Virus record (IMG/VR): IMGVR_UViG_3300002242_000612
Span: 1 to 26,451 of that record
Length of the DNA: 26,451 bases
Strand: one strand, 5' to 3'
Origin: a virus
Shown: positions 5,463 to 12,600 of the stretch, one piece after another
How the letters are laid out: each line of letters begins with the position of its first letter
How positions within the stretch are numbered: position 1 is the stretch's first letter
Program-made: the position numbers and the translations under genes
The notes under the pieces: model-generated
What the model was told of the DNA's origin: nothing
Seen by the model: the letters and a program-made list of their open reading frames with translations, nothing else
The model's database searches: none

Positions 5463-6524
5463 TTATCTGTTTGTTTGCTGTTGGCCATATAGTTTATCAA
5501 ACTCGTTTTCATGCTTTGCAAATTCCTTAAAATCCATGTCTAAATAATCATCCATTGACAAAACTTTTTCACCGGAATTTTTAGTGGGCATCTGATTACT
5601 CATTGTCGGGGTGGCTAATTCCTCAGCTTTAGTTCTTTGATTCTGTGTTGCAGTGAATCCAGTTGCCTGCTTATAGATGTTAAGTAAATCAACAACTTCC
5701 TGCGCTGATCCCTTATTAGCAATGAGTTGGTAAACAGGTGATTGCCGGTCCATCCAGCCCTGAAAATCGTTACTGTTAACAATAGCATCAAAATCTGGAT
5801 GCGCTGTTTCAATAGCTCTAATATGATTCTCTACCTCTTTCGATTCCGCGTCTTGGGTAAAATGCTCCTGGGTTTCATCTACTTGCTTTCTGAGATTAGC
5901 TATATCTTGAGCCTGGGCATCCATGATAGCTTTTATGCTTCTACTCTGCTGAACCAAAGGCTTGCCGATCTCGGGATATTCATCTACCACCGCGGACAGA
6001 GGTGCTGAGAAATCAGACTCACTACTTATATTTTGGTTTGGATTTTCTGTTTCTTGCGGTGATGCTGGTTGTTGTTGTTGCTGTACTTGACTGCGTAATA
6101 GTTCATTTTCCCTACGCAAATCAGCTAATAGTCGTTCTGCTGCGGTGTCTTGCGCGGCGCGTCCTTCTGCTGCTTTTCGTAGTTGCGCAGCTTCCTGCGT
6201 CGCCTGGTGCATTCTTGCTTGTGTATTCCGCAGTCTTTCATCTAATTGTTTCTTAGTCACCCGCGACAAATCAATATTTTCTGATTTTGATGCTTCTTCG
6301 GGTTGTTCTGGTGCTGTTTGTTCTGGTGCTGTTTGTTCTGGTGCTGTTTGTTCTGGTGCCGGGGTCTGTTCTGGTGCCGGGGTCTGTTCTGGTGCCGGGG
6401 TCTGTTCTGGTGCCGGGGTCTGTTCTTGTACGGATACTGTCTGTTGCTGCTGCTGTTGCTGTTGCTCTAAATGTTTTTCAAACAGGGCGTCAGCTTCTTT
6501 GTCAAGCTTTGCGAATCTGCTCAT
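5463..6524 (-). CDS. Capsid scaffolding-like protein (353 aa)
   Basis: It probably guides shell assembly and is lost on maturation. It lies directly upstream of the capsid gene and is hydrophilic, Gln/Glu-rich and mostly helical. Residues 21-28 are eight glutamines, 35-74 are tandem units of EQTPAP and EQTAP, and 95-155 form a coiled coil (RLRNTQARMHQATQEAAQLR and LADLRRENELLRSQVQ). The C-terminal third has helices ending in an acidic-basic mix (MDDYLDMDFKEFAKHENEF) that would touch the capsid protein. The low-complexity repeat is encoded by DNA tandem repeats at 6304-6420 and is likely to vary in copy number. Direct evidence of scaffold function is lacking; position, composition and the delta-domain-free capsid protein support it. 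Confidence 0.78.
   Translation of the reverse strand: MSRFAKLDKEADALFEKHLEQQQQQQQQTVSVQEQTPAPEQTPAPEQTPAPEQTPAPEQTAPEQTAPEQTAPEQPEEASKSENIDLSRVTKKQLDERLRNTQARMHQATQEAAQLRKAAEGRAAQDTAAERLLADLRRENELLRSQVQQQQQPASPQETENPNQNISSESDFSAPLSAVVDEYPEIGKPLVQQSRSIKAIMDAQAQDIANLRKQVDETQEHFTQDAESKEVENHIRAIETAHPDFDAIVNSNDFQGWMDRQSPVYQLIANKGSAQEVVDLLNIYKQATGFTATQNQRTKAEELATPTMSNQMPTKNSGEKVLSMDDYLDMDFKEFAKHENEFDKLYGQQQTNR
6304..6420. repeat. Coding tandem repeats in scaffold gene (3 x 15 bp, 4 x 18 bp)
   Basis: Three exact 15-bp units (TGTTCTGGTGCTGTT) are followed by four exact 18-bp units (TGTTCTGGTGCCGGGGTC). Both unit lengths keep the frame, encoding the EQTAP and EQTPAP repeats. The units are identical at DNA level, which points to recent slippage. 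Confidence 0.92.
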
Positions 6525-6527
6525 AAG

Positions 6528-6770
6528 TTATTTACCTCGTAAAAGTTCAATTAATTTGAGTGACTTTTGATCCAAGTCAATCAGCGTTCTGAGTTCAGCA
6601 ATTGCCCCTTGCAAAAGCTTAATTTCATTGATGTCATCCAATGTCTCAATTTGAATATGTAATCTATCTAATCTATCCCATAAAGCTTCATTGAATTGCT
6701 TATAAGCCTTATGTGTTGGGCCATTCGCGATTTGCAAAATGGCTTCGGCCGTGTCTTTATCTAACTTCAT
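6528..6770 (-). CDS. Small helical head-region protein (80 aa)
   Basis: It lies between portal and scaffold genes, with spacings of 7 bases (from the portal stop) and 3 bases (to the scaffold start). The sequence is all helical: an N-terminal helix (DKDTAEAILQIANGP), a middle helix with Leu/Ile every three to four residues (EALWDRLDRLHIQIETLDD), and a C-terminal segment with LLQGAIAELRTLIDLDQ. That last pattern, a Leu-Gln-Gly followed by x-Leu-x-x-Leu-Leu, is shared by many small uncharacterised proteins encoded next to portal genes of podo- and siphophages. Its role is not known to me; a portal- or scaffold-interacting factor is a fair guess. The gene itself is well supported. Confidence 0.72.
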   Translation of the reverse strand: MKLDKDTAEAILQIANGPTHKAYKQFNEALWDRLDRLHIQIETLDDINEIKLLQGAIAELRTLIDLDQKSLKLIELLRGK

Positions 6771-6777
6771 AACTTAT

Positions 6778-8742
6778 CTATTGGATTAGTTGGTCATTAT
6801 CCACCGTGTTCGCGCCCGAAGTGTCTGGTGATGGCGCCGTAGGTTGATAGGCGTTGCCAGCGGCTTGATTGTCTTGCGATAAAGGCTGTTGGCCGGGTTG
6901 CTGCGGAATCCCGTCTTGTTGCTGTTGCATTTCGCCAAGCTGCTGAATAATAACCTCTTCGGATAGACCTAGATTATTAGCAATGTTTTTAACCAATTCT
7001 GCTCTGTCAACATACTGCATATCAACGGGATTCCCCGTCAATTGCGCGAATTGCATTTGTTTCTGTACTTGCAAGTCTTTACCGATGATAGTTGTTGCAC
7101 CGCGTACATGAACTTCAACGTCTGAATGCTTAATATCTTCGTCTTCAGACCACTTCATATTGAAGTCATAATAGGATTGGATCATTGGCCGGAACAGAAA
7201 ATCATCAATGTTCTTTATGACTGATTTAAGCACCACGTTAGATGCGTTCATCAACATGCCCATTCCTGTTGCCGTTTTATTCAGTCCTGGGCTTGTGACA
7301 CCGTATGTGTAACTTGGCATTGATGTCTCTTCGTCAGCAAAACGCTTTGCAACGTCAACAATTTTCAGCAGCGGGTCTCCAATAATCGGCGGTGTATAAA
7401 ATCTGAGCAGTGGCGTTGTTGGATCACCGCCCTCACGTCGCCACTTCTTACCGGGGATAACATCTGTTGTTTCACCCGGAGCAAGCAGATCTAGATTTAT
7501 CTCATACTGCGGTTCTTTAGAGATAGCCATATTATTCAGCAATGCTACATACGCAGAGTTAATAACACGCTGAGAGTCTTCCATGATGAGCGGAATTCCA
7601 ATAGCCCAAAACTGACCTGGTATTTTCTCATAAGGGACTATGTTATACGGAATCCGCTGCGGTGTCATCGGGTTTACAACCATCCTTATTGTTCGGTTTG
7701 CACAAAACCAGACATTGACTTGATAATCCTTCTTGACTTCCTCTTCGTCAAGCTTCATGCCTGACAGCTTAAGGTCCGCACCGCGCATATTGCCCCAATA
7801 CTCTAAAACAAGGTATCGGCCGTTGTGTCCTTCTATCGTACGTCTGAACCCATACAAATAGCGACGTTCTATCTCTGTTTTCCACGGCTCATAATCGCCA
7901 TCCGGAATATAGTCAAGTATTTCATCAATCGCACTTTTATCAAATCCTTTTAGTTGTGATAATTCAATAAGTTTATCCCGGCCAATAATATGCTGCTCAA
8001 AGATTCCTGACATATCGTTGGGTGTTTTCGCCCACGGATCAGGGAAAAGATCCCACACCGAGGGGGCATCAATCCCGGGTTCGACAACGCGCTCTGATGT
8101 ATATTCAAATGTATTATCTTCGAGCTTAATCCATTTTGGTTTATCCCGGACATTAATCGTCGCGCCTTTGATACATCCATTTCCCAAAAGGCAAAGTTCC
8201 ATTATTGCAAGCTTGAATTTACCGGGAAAATCAGCGTGCAATAACTGATCTTCAATAGTTTTCTCCATCTTGTCAGTGTTTTCTTTAATCACCGAGCGGA
8301 GCTTCTTACCCTCTACAAAGTCTGGCGCTTGCGTTATTGGGTCAACGTAAGTCATCCCGTCTTTAAACTCGGGAACCGGACTGGGTTCTATAGACCACGG
8401 GCGATCAGGGCCGAGCAATAGCTCAACGATGCGAGCGTAAGCTGCCATAGTCTTCGCCCGGGTTAGGCCTACAAAAACTTCAGTGCCGCCGACATCTTCT
8501 TTGGAGTCTTCGTCATAACGGCGAAGATATGCGCGAAGCGCACGCATCCAAGTCCACTCAATCTCTTCACGCTCATCCCGCCAGACAGTGAACTTACCAT
8601 ACAACAATCGCCCCACATGATCTGCTATGTCTTTATTTTCTTTTTCTTGAGAAATGTCTGCTGCTTTAGGCTCTGGGTTATACGGATTCTCAGCGTTGCT
8701 GTCGAGCTTTACAAACGTGAGACCCTTTTCATTGTTAATCAT
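6778..8742 (-). CDS. Portal (head-to-tail connector) protein (654 aa)
   Basis: It would form the dodecameric ring at one head vertex through which the terminase pumps DNA. It follows the large terminase and precedes the scaffold-like and capsid genes, the usual portal place. The length fits large podovirus-type portals. Visible features are a polar N-terminus, a segment WRDEREEIEWTWMRALRAYL, a central core (QFWAIGIPLIMEDSQRVINS and ALLNNMAISKEPQYEINLD), a Gly/Met-rich turn (TATGMGMLMNASN) before the conserved helix KSVIKNIDDFLFRPMIQSYY, and a Gln-rich C-terminal tail (QQQQDGIPQQPGQQP) as often seen in portals. The ATG has no obvious binding site. A possible weak promoter (TTGTTT, 17 bases, TATCAT) and a 14-bp palindrome lie in the spacer upstream. 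Confidence 0.85.
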   Translation of the reverse strand: MINNEKGLTFVKLDSNAENPYNPEPKAADISQEKENKDIADHVGRLLYGKFTVWRDEREEIEWTWMRALRAYLRRYDEDSKEDVGGTEVFVGLTRAKTMAAYARIVELLLGPDRPWSIEPSPVPEFKDGMTYVDPITQAPDFVEGKKLRSVIKENTDKMEKTIEDQLLHADFPGKFKLAIMELCLLGNGCIKGATINVRDKPKWIKLEDNTFEYTSERVVEPGIDAPSVWDLFPDPWAKTPNDMSGIFEQHIIGRDKLIELSQLKGFDKSAIDEILDYIPDGDYEPWKTEIERRYLYGFRRTIEGHNGRYLVLEYWGNMRGADLKLSGMKLDEEEVKKDYQVNVWFCANRTIRMVVNPMTPQRIPYNIVPYEKIPGQFWAIGIPLIMEDSQRVINSAYVALLNNMAISKEPQYEINLDLLAPGETTDVIPGKKWRREGGDPTTPLLRFYTPPIIGDPLLKIVDVAKRFADEETSMPSYTYGVTSPGLNKTATGMGMLMNASNVVLKSVIKNIDDFLFRPMIQSYYDFNMKWSEDEDIKHSDVEVHVRGATTIIGKDLQVQKQMQFAQLTGNPVDMQYVDRAELVKNIANNLGLSEEVIIQQLGEMQQQQDGIPQQPGQQPLSQDNQAAGNAYQPTAPSPDTSGANTVDNDQLIQ

Positions 8743-8753
8743 AATGATTCATT

Positions 8754-8767
8754 TTTCTATATAGAAA
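8754..8767. promoter_or_regulatory. 14-bp palindrome in terminase-portal spacer
   Basis: TTTCTATATAGAAA is a perfect palindrome lying 12 bases upstream of the portal start, in the 73-base AT-rich spacer 8743-8815. It could be an operator or a weak RNA hairpin. Its AT-rich makeup means chance cannot be excluded. Confidence 0.35.
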
Positions 8768-8815
8768 TACTTTTATGATATATTAAAACTCATATCAAAA
8801 CAAAACAAAGCACTT

Positions 8816-10477
8816 TCAATATCTTCGCCAGCTACACACATCCAGGGCGTGTACTGCTAAAGCGTTGGCCATGACGCGATCATCAAAACATCCAGGGCGC
8901 GCGTTCATAGACCCATTGTCCTCGACTGCAAATGTGCGCATCTCCGAGATAGTATCAGCGCTTATCAGGGTTTCCGGGTAATCTCTAAGCTGCGTGCTTA
9001 ACTTATCAATAATCATCGACTTGGTGCGTGCAGTTGTTACGAATCCGAGCTTTTTAGTTTGCCTGCCCTCCGATCTTGCCTCTTCGTCTTGTCTCGCGAA
9101 GACTCGCGGATAGTGCGATTTTCGTAGAATGTGACTAACCAATATGCCGTGATTATTTGCTTCGTGCAGAATGAACGCTCGATTAAAATATTTTGCAATA
9201 TTGAGAATAGTGTATGCAAACAGATCAGAAGCAGTATGCCCATGCCACTCAGCGCATAGCCTACCGCTTTTTAATTCAAGAACTTTCGCGCATGAGTAAT
9301 CACCGTGCGCGAGACCCTCTGCCACATCCGCTCCGATGACGTACCGAACCCCAGGAGCCGGGTATTCATAGATTTTCAGTGGTCCCTTGTCGCCGCTTAT
9401 CAACTCCCCACTCGACATTTCACCCGTGAACAGCGGCGCTTTGGTGAAATTCTGTGCAGCATCAAGCATTGATGCAGAGAAAACGGATCGTCCTGAGTAA
9501 ATGAATGCTTCATCTACGTTATTCGGATACTCTTGCTTAAACAAATCCTCCGACTTAAATTCAGAGATTTTATTCCTCCGCCACTGAAGCTTAGAGTTAG
9601 ACAATCGGTATAATTTCTTGAGCTCTTTCTCTTCAAGTGTCAAATTTTTGACGGTGTCTTTATCCACCGGGGCGGCGTATTCCGGCATCCAAAACCACGG
9701 CACAAAAATCAATTTCCAGGGACTTTTTTTGTCGTTTTTAGCTTCCATAACTAGATCATAAAACGCGCCGCCAACGCCATTAGCTGTTGATTCTACTATT
9801 ATTTCTGTGTCATTCTCACCAGGCACTGCTTGAAACACCCCGGCAAGATGATTTTCGGCATCGGGCCAAAAGGCAAACTCCGAAGCGTGCAAAAATTGAA
9901 TTGTTTCAGAGCGCCCAATCCCGCCGCGATTTCCTGCTGTTCCCACTTTATACCCCGAATCCAAATTTAAAAACGTCAATTCTTTGACGCTATCTTTTCC
10001 GACGCCAGGCTTATTGATATTCGGACAATATTTGTAAAACCGAGAGACCATTCCGAACAAATTTGCTGTTGCGCTTGCTTCATGCGTAACGATCCATGCC
10101 CGCGCGCCTGAATTCTGTGTTGTTTTCCAAAAAAAGCGTCCACCTGTGTAAGTAGATAGACCCATTTGCCGACCCTTTAACAGCAAAGTTCGTACTTTTC
10201 CTGTTTTTTCGCGCTGTTTTTCAATTTTACCATGGACAAACTGCTGTGCTGCATTGAGTCGTAACGCAACGATCTGTCGATTTTTAGCGCGAATGTACAA
10301 ATTATGAGCTGCATAAAACTGAAAATCAGTATGCGATAGCTGCGAGAATAAGCGCGCTGGTGAGCCGATAAAATTTTTGGGCGGCTGCCATACTACTGAG
10401 GGCGTTATCGCAGCGCTACGGGCAGCCTGCTTCGATATTTCACGTTCTGCGCGGTTAATCAGGGTTTGAATGTTCAT
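8816..10477 (-). CDS. Terminase large subunit (553 aa)
   Basis: This is the motor and nuclease that packages DNA into the prohead. The ATPase domain has a Walker A motif LLLKGRQMGLST (residues 98-109) and a hydrophobic stretch IQFLHASEF, with Glu200 as the probable catalytic acid after Walker B. The RNase H-like nuclease domain starts at YVIGADVAEGLAHGDYS with Asp384, continues at ILHEANNHG with Glu439, and ends at FDDRVMANALAVHAL with Asp532/Asp533, giving the three metal-binding acids. The length is normal. The first residues (EREISKQAARS) are basic and helical. The promoter just upstream has a perfect extended -10, giving a leader of only about 20 bases, and no clear ribosome binding site is present. 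The likely small subunit is encoded divergently. Confidence 0.93.
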   Translation of the reverse strand: MNIQTLINRAEREISKQAARSAAITPSVVWQPPKNFIGSPARLFSQLSHTDFQFYAAHNLYIRAKNRQIVALRLNAAQQFVHGKIEKQREKTGKVRTLLLKGRQMGLSTYTGGRFFWKTTQNSGARAWIVTHEASATANLFGMVSRFYKYCPNINKPGVGKDSVKELTFLNLDSGYKVGTAGNRGGIGRSETIQFLHASEFAFWPDAENHLAGVFQAVPGENDTEIIVESTANGVGGAFYDLVMEAKNDKKSPWKLIFVPWFWMPEYAAPVDKDTVKNLTLEEKELKKLYRLSNSKLQWRRNKISEFKSEDLFKQEYPNNVDEAFIYSGRSVFSASMLDAAQNFTKAPLFTGEMSSGELISGDKGPLKIYEYPAPGVRYVIGADVAEGLAHGDYSCAKVLELKSGRLCAEWHGHTASDLFAYTILNIAKYFNRAFILHEANNHGILVSHILRKSHYPRVFARQDEEARSEGRQTKKLGFVTTARTKSMIIDKLSTQLRDYPETLISADTISEMRTFAVEDNGSMNARPGCFDDRVMANALAVHALDVCSWRRY

Positions 10478-10505
10478 GTTTTACGCTAAAAATTGTGAGA
10501 GTACG

Positions 10506-10514
10506 ATTATACCA
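10506..10514 (-). promoter_or_regulatory. Late (packaging) promoter, extended -10
   Basis: On the minus strand the sequence reads TGGTATAAT: a consensus -10 with an extended TG element. The -35 position (CACGCG) is poor, as is usual for extended -10 promoters. Transcription would start near 10499, about 20 bases before the terminase ATG. Confidence 0.65.
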
Positions 10515-10562
10515 CCGAGAGTATTCCTCGCGTGTGCGCGCGTAAGGCGAAATGCTTTGCAC

Positions 10563-10591
10563 TTGCAGCGCAAAGCCCAGCAGCTGATAAT
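10563..10591 (+). promoter_or_regulatory. Possible promoter for the small terminase gene
   Basis: TTGCAG (10563-10568) and GATAAT (10586-10591) are spaced by 17 bases on the plus strand. The -10 has one mismatch and the -35 three, so this is a moderate match. It faces away from the packaging promoter and together they form a divergent control region in 10478-10615. Confidence 0.45.
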
Positions 10592-10615
10592 CTAATCTTT
10601 TACGCGAGAAATGAT

Positions 10616-11032
10616 ATGACACACAAATACACCGCTGCGCAGATGCGCGCAGAATTATTGAAATACGGCGCTGAACAGATTTTGCCCCATGCTGTGCGCG
10701 AAGCGCTCGATGGCAACGATGAAATTCTAAAAATATTGCTCACAAAAATGCTCCCTGTTGTACGAATTTCTGAAGACCCTACGAATGTATCACTTACTGC
10801 TGAAAAAGCGACTGACCGCATCGACGAGGTGATTATGTCGTGCGTTAAGGGCGAGATGCAGATTGATCATGCTGAGAAATTGATAAAAATGCTTGCGGCA
10901 AATGGCGAATTGAAAAATGTCGAAGAGATGATAGCAAGATTAGATTCGATACAAAACCAATCACCCGATGAGAATTTCAAAATGCTAAAAACGAATGAGC
11001 AGTGGCCAGATGATCTAAGTTTTCTGAATTAA
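10616..11032 (+). CDS. Putative terminase small subunit-like protein (138 aa)
   Basis: The frame is open from 10532 (GTG), but the ATG at 10616 is preferred: it follows GCGAGAAA and the first 28 codons of the longer form look non-coding. The core has the layout of a group of phage proteins encoded beside terminases: a helix ending AVREALDGNDEILKILLTKM, then Leu-Pro with a basic residue (LPVVR), a variable linker, then a helix ending VKGEMQIDHAEKLIKMLAAN and a C-terminal EEMIARLDSI. In relatives the sentence is roughly ALEGDxxALRLxLERIxPPR...GExTxxEAxxLxxLL. Those proteins recognise DNA for packaging or are annotated as DUF5681-linked, usually next to the large subunit on the same strand. Here the gene is divergent, which is unusual. 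The family link is from memory of the pattern, not a search. Confidence 0.6.
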   Translation: MTHKYTAAQMRAELLKYGAEQILPHAVREALDGNDEILKILLTKMLPVVRISEDPTNVSLTAEKATDRIDEVIMSCVKGEMQIDHAEKLIKMLAANGELKNVEEMIARLDSIQNQSPDENFKMLKTNEQWPDDLSFLN

Positions 11033-11059
11033 GTCTTTTTTTTCAAAAATCTAACAGAT

Positions 11060-11090
11060 ATGTTCCACGGATCGGAGCATGTCTTTTTTT
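11060..11090 (+). terminator. Intrinsic terminator after small terminase gene
   Basis: The stem ATGTTCC / GGAGCAT (one G-T wobble) with a 7-base loop is followed by GTC and seven T. It lies 28 bases after the stop codon of the gene at 10616-11032. Confidence 0.75.
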
Positions 11091-11597
11091 GCTGCTGGAA
11101 AATGGCGTTGTCACCGGGGCAATTTAGGCGGCAAAATGCATGGGGCATTTCGCTACTTTTGATACGTTGAAACCATCGAATTCTCTATATTACTATAAAT
11201 TTTTTCTAACATATACACTTTAATCATATAATATATATATATGTTATTTTTTCTAGAGACTCTAAAAGGAAATTAGTAGTAACAAAGTATAATATAGAGA
11301 GAGAAAAACCCATGCCCAATGCCCACTGCTCATCGCACACAGCGAAATAAACAAGAATATTATCCGAAACCTTTCCTCCCAAATTTAAAACTTTTTCACT
11401 ACAAAACAACCCCTCTTTTCAGCTGTTGTAACCACGAAAATAGCCTTTTTCTCGGTGCTAAAACATATAAACACCTCTTCCAATATTGATCAACGAACAA
11501 ATTCGCATTCCGTTTTATATATTATTAAAAATAAAATAGGCCAATTTACCCCCTTTTTCTTGCAAATATAAAAAGTATCAAAAAATAAAATGCGATG

Positions 11598-11634
11598 AAA
11601 TAAGGGTCAAAATGGCAATAAATAAGGGCCAAAA
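11598..11634. repeat. Two iteron-like direct repeats, 22 bp apart
   Basis: AAATAAGGGTCAAAA (11598-11612) and AAATAAGGGCCAAAA (11620-11634) differ by one base and start 22 bp apart, two helical turns. Initiator-binding iterons have this size and spacing. Only two copies are clear, so the call is tentative. Confidence 0.4.
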
Positions 11635-11728
11635 AGTAAAAAAAAATCTCGAATTTATCGACCCAAAATCGCCCGAAATAGCAGTGCTTTTTGCATATTT
11701 AAAAGCCCCTTTCCTGGTGAAAAAGCAA

Positions 11729-11764
11729 TAAAAAAGCCGATATTTCACGAAGAACATCGGCTTT
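11729..11764 (-). terminator. Hairpin terminator, strongest on the minus strand
   Basis: The stem AAAGCCGAT / ATCGGCTTT (9 bp, 14-base loop) has six T on its minus-strand exit, and only TTTAAATTT on the plus-strand exit. It would stop leftward transcription entering the candidate origin and may act weakly on rightward transcripts. Confidence 0.6.
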
Positions 11765-11800
11765 AAATTTGAAAATTAATTAAATTTATTACAAATATAG

Positions 11801-11843
11801 TATAATCAAATCTTAGTCTGTGCAGACAACACAGACTAAGATT
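11801..11843 (+). promoter_or_regulatory. Promoter -10 with overlapping 14-bp inverted repeat
   Basis: A consensus TATAAT (11801-11806) lacks a good -35. Three bases later a perfect inverted repeat begins: AATCTTAGTCTGTG (11809-11822) and CACAGACTAAGATT (11830-11843), with a 7-base centre. The expected transcription start (about 11813) falls in the first arm, so the repeat could be an operator that blocks polymerase or a stable hairpin at the 5' end of the RNA. It also contains a nested GTCTG / CAGAC pair. No T run follows, so it is not a terminator. Confidence 0.6.
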
Positions 11844-11873
11844 CTAACCACAACACTCAAAGAGGTAAGCATC

Positions 11874-11924
11874 ATGACTACAAAACATTCTATCAGTTTC
11901 ATACAGCAGCGAGAAGCTTTATGA
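11874..11924 (+). CDS. 16-aa leader peptide before the HNH gene
   Basis: The peptide MTTKHSISFIQQREAL has a good ribosome binding site (AAAGAGGT, 7 bases before the ATG). Its stop overlaps the HNH start as ATGA. The HNH gene itself has only a weak GAGAAG site, so ribosomes that finish the leader probably restart on the HNH frame. It may be a regulatory uORF or the remnant of a longer gene. Confidence 0.55.
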   Translation: MTTKHSISFIQQREAL

Positions 11925-12388
11925 ACGATCTCACCCAATCCCGTTTAAAAGAGCTACTGCAATACAGCCCGTCAACTGGGCTATTCACTTGGAAAATGTC
12001 CCGGCGTGGTAGAGCAAAAAGTGGCTCAGTTGCCGGTACTAAAACAAAAGCCAGTAATCCTTACCTATTAATAAGTATAGATTCAAAGCAATACTACGCG
12101 CATCGCTTAGCCTGGATTTATATGTACGGGGAAGCACCCCTACGTCGATTAACACATTTAGACGGCGATCACTCTAATAATAGAATAGCTAATCTAACGC
12201 TGTTAACGAACCCGGGTATTGAGCGATCGATCCTCCCCCGTATTGAATCTATAAGTGTACAAGTAGAATACTACGAAGCATTTATCGTAGTAGATAGAAT
12301 AAAATATAGCCTTGGCTATTTCTCTAGTAAAAAAAAGGCGACAGAAGCATGGCTCAAAGCTGCATATTTGGAGTCTGTTTTAGAATAA
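11921..12388 (+). CDS. HNH homing-type endonuclease with AP2-like C-terminus (155 aa)
   Basis: A free-standing DNA endonuclease of the kind that spreads among phages by cutting genomes that lack it. Residues 5-25 (QSRLKELLQYSPSTGLFTWK) are the typical N-terminal helix and strand. The HNH core runs from YYAHRLAWIYMYG (His61) to LTHLDGDHSNNRIANL, with His79 and Asn87 as the likely catalytic pair; many relatives have Asp-His where this one has Thr-His. The last 40 residues (FIVVDRIKYSLGYFSSKKKA then TEAWLKAAYL) match the strand-strand-helix of AP2-type DNA-binding domains. The gene is translationally coupled to a 16-codon leader and lies behind a promoter with a large inverted repeat. It may be selfish, or in some phages such enzymes assist packaging or genome exclusion. 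Confidence 0.85.
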   Translation: MNDLTQSRLKELLQYSPSTGLFTWKMSRRGRAKSGSVAGTKTKASNPYLLISIDSKQYYAHRLAWIYMYGEAPLRRLTHLDGDHSNNRIANLTLLTNPGIERSILPRIESISVQVEYYEAFIVVDRIKYSLGYFSSKKKATEAWLKAAYLESVLE

Positions 12389-12436
12389 ATCTATGCCATA
12401 TCTGAAAGCGATAAAATAAATTATTAAAATAATTTC

Positions 12437-12465
12437 TTGACATTCTTGATGTATGGTTGTAGTAT
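12437..12465 (+). promoter_or_regulatory. Strong promoter for the accessory operon / small RNA
   Basis: TTGACA (12437-12442) matches the -35 consensus exactly. Seventeen bases on is TAGTAT (12460-12465), with an overlapping TATAGA three bases further. Transcription would begin near 12472. Confidence 0.72.
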
Positions 12466-12471
12466 AGATTC

Positions 12472-12560
12472 CGACGTAAACGAACAGCCCCACCCAGCGG
12501 GGCGAGTAGCTGGGACTCCTTAATAGACCTTGCCCCGGTGTTAAAGCCGGGGATCTTTTA
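12472..12560 (+). ncRNA. Candidate structured RNA with H-type pseudoknot and terminator-like hairpin
   Basis: Starting just after the promoter, the RNA can form GCCCC / GGGGC (12487-12491 with 12499-12503). Its 7-base loop holds CCCAGC (12493-12498), which is exactly complementary to GCTGGG (12509-12514) downstream. This gives a 5-bp stem, a 1-base loop, a 6-bp stem and a 5-base loop (GAGTA): classical H-type pseudoknot geometry. A second hairpin, CCCCGG / CCGGGG (12533-12538, 12547-12552), is followed by ATCTTTT. The element could be a ~90-base small RNA, or the riboswitch- or attenuator-like leader of the gene at 12601. It is not a tRNA. No known RNA family is recognised. Confidence 0.5.
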
Positions 12561-12600
12561 AAGAGTAAAAAATTATCATTAATATTTTGGAGATAGAAAA

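Larger units (their letters stand above)
11091..11800. other. AT-rich region without genes; candidate replication origin
   Basis: No convincing reading frame exists in either strand; the longest (minus, 11224-11409) has no binding site and unusual composition. The DNA is very AT-rich with A- and T-tracts and an alternating TA stretch (11230-11242). It contains two 15-bp repeats (next entry), a TATAAT at 11289-11294 without a good -35, and a hairpin terminator at its right end. A long AT-rich gap between two divergent gene arms is a common place for a phage origin or for transcription control. Confidence 0.4.

Noticed and set aside
6145-6570. Plus-strand 141-codon frame rich in Cys-Ser-Gly-Ala repeats
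   Set aside because: It is the complement of the scaffold gene's tandem repeat; the minus frame has the operon context and a continuous, scaffold-like sequence.
10532-10615. Upstream GTG extension of the small terminase-like gene
   Set aside because: The extra 28 residues overlap the likely promoter, and the ATG at 10616 has a better-placed binding site.
11224-11409. Minus-strand 61-codon frame in the gene desert
   Set aside because: No ribosome binding site, odd composition and lies in AT-rich DNA where open frames of this length occur by chance.
12472-12560. tRNA-like folding of the candidate small RNA
   Set aside because: No T-loop consensus, no acceptor stem or CCA end; the helices form a pseudoknot and a terminator-like hairpin instead.
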